A stretch of 64,000 nucleotides of DNA from the NCBI RefSeq assembly GCF_020085105.1, contig NC_058057.1, positions 24,997,082 to 25,061,081 on the forward strand. Direction: 5' to 3'. A program made the position numbers and the translations under genes. Origin of the DNA: Siniperca chuatsi. Taxonomy: Eukaryota; Chordata; Actinopteri; Centrarchiformes; Sinipercidae. Every line of letters begins with the position of its first letter. The first letter of the stretch is position 1. This document shows, piece after piece, positions 24,904 to 34,661 of the stretch. The notes beneath the pieces are model-generated. The model saw nothing but the letters and a program-made list of their open reading frames with translations, ran no database searches and was not told the DNA's origin.

Positions 24904-24994
24904 TCCGTACCGGGTGGCGCAAATTTACTACGAACCAAGTTAGCCCTAGTGTTAGCTGCCTTCCCCAGTACTCCCCGTTGGTGGGCGGAAAGTT

Positions 24995-25790
24995 GCTGAG
25001 ACGCAACTCTTTCTAGTACTTTTGAAAAGAACGGAACGTTACAGACTGGTTGATCCTGGATCACGGTGTGGTTTCTTAAGTAAAGGTTTAACCACAGCAG
25101 TCTTAAGCTAGTGGGGACAGTTCCAGTCATAAGTGATACATAAATAATATTCAGAGATGGCCAGAGATCTGGCCAAATCTCATCACTTTTTCTGCAGAAA
25201 AAGCTGTAAAGGGGGAGTAGCTAACAGATGGCTGCTTTTGAGTAAATTTGGCTACAGTGTCAAAAAGAAATCTATGATTGTGTTTACTGTTACTGATTAA
25301 GGGAGAGAAATAGTCTGCAAAGAGAGCAACTTAATACACACTTGTGACACGAGAAGCAGAATACTTCCTGTTTTGATTTATGCCACTTGCCTTCCAATCT
25401 CCTGCAGGCCTGCTTAAAAGCACACGTCTTTTTCAGTAAACCACGGTGAAGACCTCTTGCTTTGGTAGAAAGAGGTGCAACTGAATCCAGGAGACTAGAA
25501 AGGTCTGTGTTTAAGTCACTGGTACAAATTTCAACAGGGCCTTTCACTGTAGTGAAAGGAACAAGGACCACAGGCAATCGCTCACCAAGTGCAGTTAAAG
25601 TTGACAGACTTGTGATGATCAGCACCAATATTACAAGGACAGGCTAGAGTTGATTCAAATTGAATTAGATAGTGATCTGACACCACGGATGTGACAGGAG
25701 AGACAGTCAGAGCAGAAACTCTGCCGAGTGATAGAATAAACTCAGGGATGTTATCCCAGGAGTGAGTAGGTTGATGCACAAACTGAGTGG
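24995..25790 (-). mobile_element. L2/CR1-type LINE relic, second copy
   Basis: Counterpart of 7730-8530. The minus strand keeps one extra readable piece at 25,582-25,779, with HQPTHSWDNIPEFILSLGR and VVSDHYLIQFE, typical of the end of the LINE apurinic endonuclease domain (SDH motif). The linker (LSSLLDSVAPLSTKARG) and an early reverse-transcriptase piece (PFFSKVLERVASQQLSAH) follow. It is not full length and lacks the FADD/YADD core. Confidence 0.68.
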
Positions 25791-26947
25791 AACCAAAATT
25801 ATCAAAAAAGTGCCAAATAAGCTTTACTTAGAGGGGGGACTGCCTTATTCAAGTGACTATTGAAACAATAATTTAAATATCATCAGAATGAGTAACATGG
25901 TCTGAGATTGTGAATAAGGGGAGGTGGGAGTAACACAAAGTGGAGTCTGCTGCCCTGGACAAAGCAATTCATAGTTGATGGAGATGGTTTTAATATAAGA
26001 GTCTGAAATTAGTTTAATTTAACATCGAGTTTGGAGGTTAAATTGAAACAAAGAGTCAATGGGTTGCTAAACTAGTCAGTTTCAGTAGTGTCTGGCCGAG
26101 CTCAGTTACATTAAGTTACAAAGGCAGACATGGGACTTTAAAAAACTGTTAATGTTCTGGAGCAGCAAAGACAGAAAGATTTATTTCAAATGTTTTAAAC
26201 TTTTTTTCAAGCCGTTGTCCACAGCTGTCTAGTCCACAGTAGAAGTCAGAAAATACTGAAGAGCCCAAATCCAAAACCAACATAACCAACCGAATCGCCA
26301 GAGAAAAATGTTGATGTGTTACGTTTCTGTGAACCACAGATAAGCTGAATCTGTAAATTTCAAATGTTGAATCTGTACTTTTCAAACGCCAATAGCCTGT
26401 TTTGTCGCCACAAAAATGGCTACAAATGTCCCGACGACACGCTAAAACAGCGGTTGAAACAGGAACTGTGGTCTCTGCTGCTTTTGCAACTCCAGCCATC
26501 TGACTACTGATCATCTCGACACCATCTGCCCCTCCTCCTCTAACTATGAAAGTTTGCTCTTAAACGTTATGGATATGATATGATTATACAAGCACTCATA
26601 TGATACAAATTATATGTATTAAAATGAAGAGATTTAACATATCCGTGGTTTACAGAAACAATGCCTACATTGTATTCTGGCGACTGGGCTCACATAATAC
26701 AAGCATAAATGGGTCAGAGTTACCTGTTCAGGTGAAACTTTACCTAATTTGTTTCTTCAACCTCTGTACAGACTCACATGTCAACATTAAGATATGGCAC
26801 ATGAGATAACAACAGTGTAAACCTATCTCATTAAACTCAAACTACAAACAAAGCACTCTGTTCTGAAAGGGGCGACTACTTTTAGTGGGTGAACTTTTCC
26901 ATACTTCAGCCCTACCTTTGAGCTGGGCTGTTTCCCTCACTGGCAGC

Positions 26948-26956
26948 TACAAAAGG
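26948..26956 (+). promoter_or_regulatory. Candidate TATA-like element of gene C
   Basis: TACAAAAGG, identical to the candidate in gene A and about 100 bp before the gene C ATG. Inference from position and from conservation in a duplicated promoter. Confidence 0.35.
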
Positions 26957-27052
26957 CATCTGTCCTGACCAAAACACTCACAGCGCCAAAGGCAGCAGGA
27001 CAGGAAACTTATTTTGTCAGTACACTGGCAAGAACACATTGTCTTTTAAGTC

Positions 27053-30000
27053 ATGGGGATATCAGATCTTTTTCTCCAGTCCTCCAGTTCTGTCGCCCTG
27101 TTGGGGGCTCTGGTGGTCCTGCTGCTCGTCTACCTCGTCTCCTCCTTCAGCTTCAGCTCCCAGGAGTACGGGAAGGAACCTCCAGGACCCAGACCACTTC
27201 CCGTGCTCGGAAACCTGCTGCAGCTGGACCTCAAGAGACCCTACAACACATTGCTGGAGGTGAGGCAGTGCCATAAGAGTAGTTTTCTTGCAGGGTTGTT
27301 TGTTGTTTCTGCTTCTCAGGCAGCTCTCTCACCTTGTTTTCTTTCGGCTGTGTGTGTCTTATATAAGAAAATGTCATGACGTTATGCCCTTGCTCTCAGC
27401 TTTCCAAGAAATATGGATCAGTGTTCACTGTCTATTTTGGACCCAAGAAAGTGGTGGTCCTGGCTGGATACAAGACAGTGAAGGAGGCGCTTGTCAATCA
27501 TGCTGAAGAGTTTGGAGACAGAGATCCAATGCAAATTGTAAATGATTCTACTCAAGGAAATGGTAAAGAACAACAAAAAACTGAGCTCTTTCTAAATCAT
27601 TATCATCCTTTTCATGTTTACACCCTTTGCCCATAATCAGATAATTAGTTAACATATTTTGTTGAACTACTTCATCTCAGGAGTTATATGGTCCAATGGT
27701 GATTCGTGGAAAGAGATGAGGCGCTTTGCCTTGACGAACCTGAGAGACTTTGGGATGGGCAAGAAGGCTTGTGAGGACAAAATCATTGAGGAATGTGACT
27801 ACCTCATTGAAGTTTTTAAGAAATTTAAAGGTAAATGTCTTATCATAACCAACTGAATGATAATCAACATTTCTGTCTTAAAAAAAATTGTCATTCGTCG
27901 TAATTTAGATTTTTTCCCCGTTTCCCTTGTTGCAGGAGAAGCTTTTGATACGACTCAACCAATACACTATGCTGTCTCTAATATTATCTGCTCCATGGTT
28001 TATGGCAGCAGATTTGAATATGATGATCCAGTATTTACATCTCTTGTAGAGCGAACAAACAGAAACAATCAACTATTGGGGACACCTTCAGTACAGGTAT
28101 AATTTCTTATGTTTCTGAAGTTTATACTTTCAGCATGTAATTTAAATACTATCTACATGATACACAAGAAATTGTTAGATTTTTCATGTACCTTGTAAAA
28201 AGTTAATGTTATTTTAAATACTAATAAATACATATTCTTTGTCAGATGTACAACATGTTCCCATGGGTTGGCAAATGGTTTGCTGGCAGGAAAGAATTCC
28301 AGAAATTGTTTGCTGCCAATAGGAAACAGAACTTACAGCTGTTCAGTCGTTTGAAGGAGACCCTCAATCCGCAGATGTGCAGAGGCTTAGTGGATGCCTT
28401 TCTGGTCCGAAAGCAAAATCTGGAGGTTGGGAAACATACATGATAATCAAAATTGATATGATGGTTTACACAGCTAGGAGAACAATGTGAACTTGTGTAC
28501 ATGTGCCCTCCTGGTGGTGCTCATCCCCAGCTGGTGAAAACAAGCAAGGAGTTCAGTTCAAAACATAATGAGTCTGTCTACAGCCTCTCAAGGAGAACAG
28601 TAGAATTAGCAATGAAAGGACCACAGTGCACTCCTAACTAAATAAAACAATCTCGTTTATACAAATTTTGGGAACAGGTGAATAATTGGCGATCTTTATA
28701 TGCAGGAATCTGGGATCACCAACAGTCACTTCCACAATGAAAACCTTTTGATGACAGTTATTCATTTGTTTGTTGCCGGCACCGATACAACAGCAACTAC
28801 ACTGAGATGGGGACTTCTGCTGATGGCCAAGTATCCAAAGATACAGGGTAAGGAGCTTAAGACGCCCACAACAGTCCAAGCATCAATATGTGCTTTACCA
28901 ACACAAACATCATCTTCATGAAAACAAAAACTTTTCATCTCCCAGATCAGGTCCAGGAGGAGCTGAGCAGGGTGATAGGAAGTCGTCAGGTGCAGGTCGA
29001 GGACAGGAAGAACCTGCCCTTCACAGACGCGGTCATCCATGAGACTCAGAGACTGGCCAACATCGTCCCCATGGCACTTCCTCACAAAACGAGCCAAGAC
29101 GTCGTCTTCCAGGGTCACTTCATTAAGAAGGTCAGACTGAATGAAACGCCTAGCATGGAGGGTCCAACCTAACTTGGAAGAATGAATTAAATAGTAAAAA
29201 AAATAACGTGAAATAAGTTTTTATCTTTTTTCTGAAATGTATGGGCCATTTTGTTCTGAAATGTATAGATTTATATTTAAATATGATTCTACTTTATAAC
29301 ATTTCTTGATCAATTATTGGGAGTGAACATCAAGTCTGTACAGGCAAATATTAAAGTATTGATGTCTTTTCATACTTGCAAATTGATAACTTTCATTCTG
29401 TGTCAACATAAATCTGGATTATCGGTACAATTTTGGCACCGTTAACTTTTAATCTTTCAGCTGCGTTCAGCCCCGACAAAACGCAGCAAAATGTTTATTT
29501 AAATGGAAATGGTGGTGGGTTGAGCACCCTGTTGTGTACGCAAGCGCACTGCACTCCACTCTCTTTTTAATATGGCAGTGTTTATATACATGTCGCTGCT
29601 GATTGGGTAACAACTCTGACACACGTACCAAATGAGAGAAAACATATCTCAAAGCCCGTTGCACACTGTTGCACACACAGTGTTGAGGAAACATGTCGTT
29701 CAACCCGGAAACCGCAGCAAAACGGTGCACACCATTTTCAGATTGAACGTACCCCAAGTGTGTAGATGGCTGGGGCAGTCAGGTGATGAGGAAAGAGGGA
29801 AAGGGGGGTTATTGCAGGGCAGAACGGAGTGGCTGAATGTGGGAGTGAAATAACTGGGACAGGAGAAAAAGTCAAAGGGCATCTGGTGGACAGGACGAGA
29901 ATGGCAATGTGTCTGAGGTAGTGGAAATGTGGCTGAAGAGAGGGTCTGAGGAGCAAACTGTGACACTTTCATAATTACACCTTGTTACCTTATTAATTTC

Positions 30001-30497
30001 TGGAGTCCATGAAATATGTTTATGTAGTTTGAAAAGGAAACTATTGCTTTGCATATAGAAAGCTTTTAATTTCTGTCTTGTCCACAGGGGACCACAGTGT
30101 ATCCTCTCTTGACATCTGTCCTGTATGATGAGAGTGAGTGGGACAGGCCACACACCTTTTATCCTGCCCACTTCCTGGACAAAGATGGGAAGTTTGTGAA
30201 GAGAGATGCCTTCATGCCTTTTTCTGCAGGTTGGTGAATTTAGCCATCACTTCTTGATGTTCATTTACTTGCAGACGACATGAACAATTTCCTTTGTTGT
30301 GTCTCACAGGTCGCAGGATTTGTCCTGGAGAAAGTCTGGCCAGGATGGAGCTCTTCGTCTTCTTCACCACCTTCCTGCAACACTTTCGTTTCTCTCCTGC
30401 ACCTGGAGTTTCAGAGGATGAGCTGGATCTGACTCCACGTGTGGGCTTCACCCTCAGCCCTTCATCCCATAAACTGTGTGCTGTTTCCTGTATATGA
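27053..30497 (+). CDS. cyp2k: CYP2K-type cytochrome P450 gene C (intact, mosaic)
   Basis: Exons: 27053-27259, 27400-27562, 27681-27830, 27936-28096, 28246-28425, 28706-28847, 28946-29130, 30088-30229, 30310-30497. They total 1,518 nt and encode 505 residues. The protein has the ER anchor, PPGPRPLP, the C-helix region [34 protein letters not shown] and [11 protein letters not shown] with the heme Cys, so it should be a catalytically competent microsomal monooxygenase. Its promoter and exons 1-3 match gene A. Introns 3-5 and exons 4-5, including the unusual exon 5 start [11 protein letters not shown], match gene G. Intron 6 to the 3' flank, with a shared insert in intron 7, match gene D. AATAAA is at 30674-30679. 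Exon 2 ends with VNDSTQG in the substrate-recognition site 1 region, unlike any neighbour. Confidence 0.95.
29460..29995. mobile_element. Insert of about 535 bp in intron 7 of gene C, shared with gene D
   Basis: Intron 7 of genes A and E continues after AATCTTTCA with about 220 bp of unrelated sequence. In C and D it is replaced by this block, which starts GCTGCGTTCAGCCCCGAC and contains a G-rich segment. Words such as CAAAACGCAGC near the left and GCAGCAAAACGG with TTGAACG further in resemble imperfect inverted ends of a non-autonomous DNA transposon. The family is not assigned, and the right limit of any element is unclear. Confidence 0.5.
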
Positions 30498-31753
30498 ACA
30501 GGAGAGCTTGAAAATGCTGCTTTGCCCACTGTCATGACTTCAACTCAGTTATATTCAAGAGAGTAGCTTCTATAATTTCTACAGTGTCATATTTCATGTA
30601 GTGCAGCAGCACTGAATATATTCAATATCAATTAATTCACTTTCCAGTTATTACTTTATATCATAAACTTGTAAATAAAGATAAGACCAATCAGCTGGTG
30701 TCTGACTATCCTGCCGTTAAACATTGAAAATTTATCCATAATCACTCTTACTGAGCCACATAAGTACTTTGGCTTGACAGCAGACTGACAGTCAAGATTC
30801 AAATTCAACATTAAAAATCAAACCAGGCTTTCTTCACAGAATTAAAGGCTGTCTGTCTTCTTGAAACCATAAAAATATTGTTCAGTAAGCTTTTATGTCT
30901 GCACTTGATTATCTGTATTTTCACACTGCACCATCGTCATTTCAGCAACTAAACCCTGTAAATCTCACTGTTACGCTTTATCACTAATGACACATTTCAT
31001 ACTCATTTTACTGCTCTCTGTATCACAAAGGTGGAAGGACTTCCATATTGATGAGAAGGAATAATATGGAAGTTAATGCTTCATTTAAATTTTTATAAGC
31101 TCAGTAAATGATCCAATAACTACTAAACTCTTTTATTCCAAATCTATATGCTAACCTTGGTAAAAGGTTTCAGGTGTAATGCAGCTTTTAAATGGAATGA
31201 ACTGAAATCTGCCCTCAAACAAAATTATTCCATTCCCGTTGGATATTTTAAAGCTTTACTATCTTTACTACTACTTTACTAGCTTTACCGCCCACGTGTC
31301 TCTTGAAAAATCAAGAACCTATTTCCTGTGATCAGTGATGTGTAACTTCCTCATTGTCACTGTAAGTTCTCTTATTTCTAAGTTGCTAAATGTATGTAGG
31401 CAGAGTATGTCAGTTTTCATCTCTCTTTCAGGTTCTCATTTCCCTGAATTCGGAACACTTACATTTTAATAATTTTGTTCTCTCATCTATAGTGATTTAC
31501 AGTGAGTGCATAAGTAGATTAGTAAGCCATCAGCAATAATAATCAGCATAGAAGATACCAACAGTAAAGAGATTAGATGTCACAGCAGCCTGACAAAGAT
31601 CCTGTGAAACTGGAAAAAGCGGATAGGATGGAGAGGTGTTGGGAACACAAAAACTGTCACAATTTGCAGTTCACACATCTGCTGCAAACGTTCAATATCT
31701 CACTCCAACCATAAGAGGGCACAACAGGCTTTCTGATAGACGGGTTAGTCACA
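30498..31753. other. 3' flank of gene C and spacer
   Basis: Contains the gene C poly(A) signal (30,674-30,679) and a block (about 30,880-31,730) that recurs after gene D (about 40,160-41,000) and, in part, after gene E (about 45,345-45,755). No gene is visible. Confidence 0.8.
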
Positions 31754-31817
31754 AGTCTTCCCTTTACCAACACCTTCATCCACGATACACAGAGACTGGC
31801 CAACATTGATACCATGA
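31754..31817 (+). pseudogene. Isolated CYP2K exon 7 shred
   Basis: About 64 bp match the middle of exon 7, including the ExxR region: CACAGAGACTGGCCAACATT aligns with the gene B codons for TQRLANI. The shred has no exon 7 splice sites and no neighbouring exons. The equivalent position in the D-E spacer lacks it. It marks a further lost P450 copy or a stray recombination product. Confidence 0.8.
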
Positions 31818-32010
31818 CTTCATACTCATCTCACTGCTCACTTCCCTCACATCTTTTCTCTCATCTTTTCTCATCATTTACTGTGCTTATAGAATTCAAA
31901 TAACTACTTAACTTTAGATATCCCAAATCCATATGCTAACCTTATAGATTTTTTAATTTATATATATATATATATATATGTTTTTTTTTTTTAATATATA
32001 TATATATATA

Positions 32011-34161
32011 GCGGGACGCATTGAGCAATGACCATCATCCAGTGTGAGTCCTTAGGCAAGACCCTTCACGCTGCTGCCTACCTCATGATGATGAGTGACA
32101 ATGAAATGATTGACATGCCGGCTCAGACGTCGCCCGGCCAAACAAGGTCTGCGTCAGGTGTTGGGGAACCAGGGCATCGAGACGACAAATGGGCTACTGG
32201 AACAAGACGGAAATGGGCGAGATGCGATAATAAGGCTCTGTTGGAATGCTACTACTCCAGTAACCCTAGTCAGAGGGGTTACATGCACAGGATGGGGGAT
32301 GAATGGTTACTTCGAAACCCACAATCAAGGCTTACGGCAAGGTAAGCGACCTGAGAGAGCAAGTACCCAAGAAGTACAACCAGATGCCCATACCTGAAGC
32401 ACTCGAAACTGCCAAACAAAGGATCCAAGCCTTGGCCAGCCGCCTAAAGAGATACACGAATAAACCGGCGAAAGTGCAACTCAACCCTCAATGGCAGGGT
32501 AATAACAGCAGAAACGGAGCAGTACTGGAAAAATATATGGGAAAGGGAGGCATCACACAACAGCGATGCACAGTGGCTGGCAGCCCTGAGAAAGGACCAC
32601 AGCAACCTCCCTGAACAGAATTGACAGCGGCAGACATCCAAGAAAGAGTCTCAGGTATGAACTGGACAGCACCGGGCCCTGACAGGATCCACGCCTACTG
32701 GCTAAAGAAGCTCACTGCACTCCATGAGCGCCTAGCAGCACAAATGAACCAGCTGCTAAGAGATGGGACGCACCCTGAATGGCTTACCGAAGGGCGCACA
32801 ATCCTGAAGGATCCCGCAAAGGGTACAGTCCCATCCAACTACCGGCCAATAACCTGTCTCTCCACAACATGGTGCTCATGTCAGGCATCATCGCGGCTAA
32901 GATAAGTGGACACATGGATCAATACATGAGCACAGCACAGAAGGGCATTGGCAGAGGAACCAGAGGAGCCAAACACCAACCAGAGGAGCCAAACACCAAC
33001 TCCTGGTTGACAGAACAGTGACCCAAGACTGCAGAGCCCGACACACCAACCTGTGCACTGCCTGGATTGATTACAAGAAAGCATATGAAGCAATGCCGCA
33101 CACATGGATCACTGAATGCTTAGAGATGTACAACATCAACAGGACTCTAAGACACTTCACTTCGCCCTGCCAGTGATCAGATACCCTGCAGGAATAATAA
33201 GGTGGCCAAAGGAGGAGATACAGACCACAGACGTTAAGACGCGAAAGCTCCTCACCATGCATGGAGGGCTCCATCCCAAATCCAGCACCCTGAGACTGTT
33301 CGCTAGCCGTAAGGAAGGCGGCCGTGGACTAGTGAGTGTCAGAGCCACTATCCAGGATGAAACATCCAATTGGAACATAACTGAAGTGGCTGATATCAAG
33401 AAGTCCTACCAATGGCTAGAGCGGGCTGGATTGAAGGACAGCACAGAGGCACTCATCATGGCTGCACAGGAGCAGGCCCTGAGCACCAGAGCAATAGAGG
33501 CCCAGATCTACCACACCAGACAAGACCCAAGGTGTAGGCTGTGCAAAGAGGCCCCTGAGACAATCCAGCACATAACTGCAGGGTGTAAGATGCTGGCAGG
33601 AAAAGCATACATGGAACGCCATAACCAAGTAGCTGGCATAGTGTACAGGAACATCTGCACTGAGTATGGACTGGAAACCATATCAATCAAAGTGGGAAAC
33701 ACCTCCAAAGGTGGTAGAGAATGACCGAGCCAAGATCCTGTGGGACTTCCAGATCCAGACTGACAGAATGGTGATGGCGAACCAGCCTGACATCGTGGTG
33801 GTTGACAAACAGCAGAGGAAAGCCGTTGTGGTTGACGTGGCGATACCAAGTGATGGCAACATCAGGAAAAAGGAACATGAGAAATTAGAGAAGTACCAAG
33901 GGCTCAGAGAAGAGCTGGAGAAGGCCTGGAAGGTGAAGGCAACAGTGGTGCCCGTGGTCATCGGGGCACTCGGGGCAGTGACCCCCAAACTGGAGGAGTG
34001 GCTACAGCAGATCCCTGGAAGAACACCAGACATCTCGGTCCAGAAGAGTGCAGTACTGGGAACAGCGAAGATACTGCGCAGAACCCTCAAGCTCCCAGGC
34101 CTCTGGTAGAGGACCCGAACTCAAAGGATGAGACCACCCACGGAGGGTGAAGGACAAAGTT

Positions 34162-34168
<7 letters not shown>
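32011..34168 (+). mobile_element. R4/Dong/Rex6-like LINE with restriction-like endonuclease, damaged
   Basis: Successive plus-strand frames read like one LINE protein of the site-selective RLE group. They are: an N-terminal part (about 32,303-32,614); an early RT part with NWTAPGPDRIHAYWLKKL (32,621-32,905); a thumb-like and linker part with ALPVIRYPAGIIRWPKEE (33,116-33,400); a CCHC knuckle CRLCKEAPETIQHITAGC (33,533-33,586); and an endonuclease domain with QPDIVVVD and VVVDVAIPSD (33,666-34,109), ending LPGLW then stop. The RT core with its YxDD motif is deleted between about 33,140 and 33,160. A 20-bp tandem duplication near 32,967-33,006 and other frame changes interrupt the rest, so it cannot move itself. 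It is flanked by (TA)n on both sides. The D-E spacer (about 41,063-41,090) is an empty site. Confidence 0.78.

Positions 34169-34252
<84 letters not shown>
34169..34252. repeat. (TA)n microsatellite after the LINE
   Basis: About 84 bp of pure TA dinucleotides directly follow the LINE 3' end. A shorter (TA)n tract precedes the element (about 31,961-32,010), so the LINE probably landed in an AT repeat. Homologous spacer DNA in D-E has only a short (TA)n tract. Confidence 0.95.
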
Positions 34253-34255
<3 letters not shown>

Positions 34256-34567
34256 CCATCCAGGTAAAACTTTACCGCAATTTAATTCATTAATTTAACC
34301 TCTCTACTCTCTATTTCTGATCCAAATAAAACATAAACAATGAGTAAGATAAAATGGGTGTTAATTGATCTTTCAGTTATGAAACATACATGACAAGGAT
34401 CTAACAGCTGTGTTTTCGTTTAATTTACTTATATATTATTTTACAATCATTTTACAAACATTGATTTACTTTGTCAAACAATGATTTACTGCTTTAAGTA
34501 GAAAAACTTTTCCACAGTAAATACCCGTCCTCCTTCCTCAGGTGGACCTTTGCCCTCTCTTGCAGCC

Positions 34568-34575
34568 ACATAAGG
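34568..34575 (+). promoter_or_regulatory. Candidate TATA-like element of gene D
   Basis: ACATAAGG lies about 90 bp upstream of the gene D ATG in a stretch conserved with genes E and F. Inference only. Confidence 0.35.
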
Positions 34576-34661
34576 CCTCTCTCTGCCAAAATACACACAG
34601 AATTTGAGGCAGCAGGGCAGAAAATTCAGTTCACATAGTGGACACGATTTGTTTTTAAATC

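Larger units (their letters stand above)
18701..26947. other. Long intergenic spacer between gene B and gene C
   Basis: This is the counterpart of 736-9556, and I see no supported gene in it. It contains the inverted P450 relic (22,806-22,951), a GT tract near 23,267-23,307, a LINE relic (24,995-25,790) and repeat-like DNA near 24,268-24,903. The 70-residue frame at 20,772-20,984 is identical in protein to 3,980-4,192, but the surrounding non-coding DNA is equally conserved, so the match is no evidence for coding. Confidence 0.75.
17965..27885. repeat. Segmental duplication, right copy (about 10 kb)
   Basis: Partner of 1-10,480. Similarity starts within gene B exon 7 (or left of it, beyond what the partner shows) and runs through the spacer, the gene C promoter and exons 1-3. 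It ends in intron 3 of gene C, where the sequence switches to resemble gene G. Relative to the left copy it lacks the 1.18-kb segment. It has about 380 bp more near 24,268-24,645 and about 115 bp more near 24,790-24,903, and about 180 bp more near 26,225-26,400. Confidence 0.92.
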
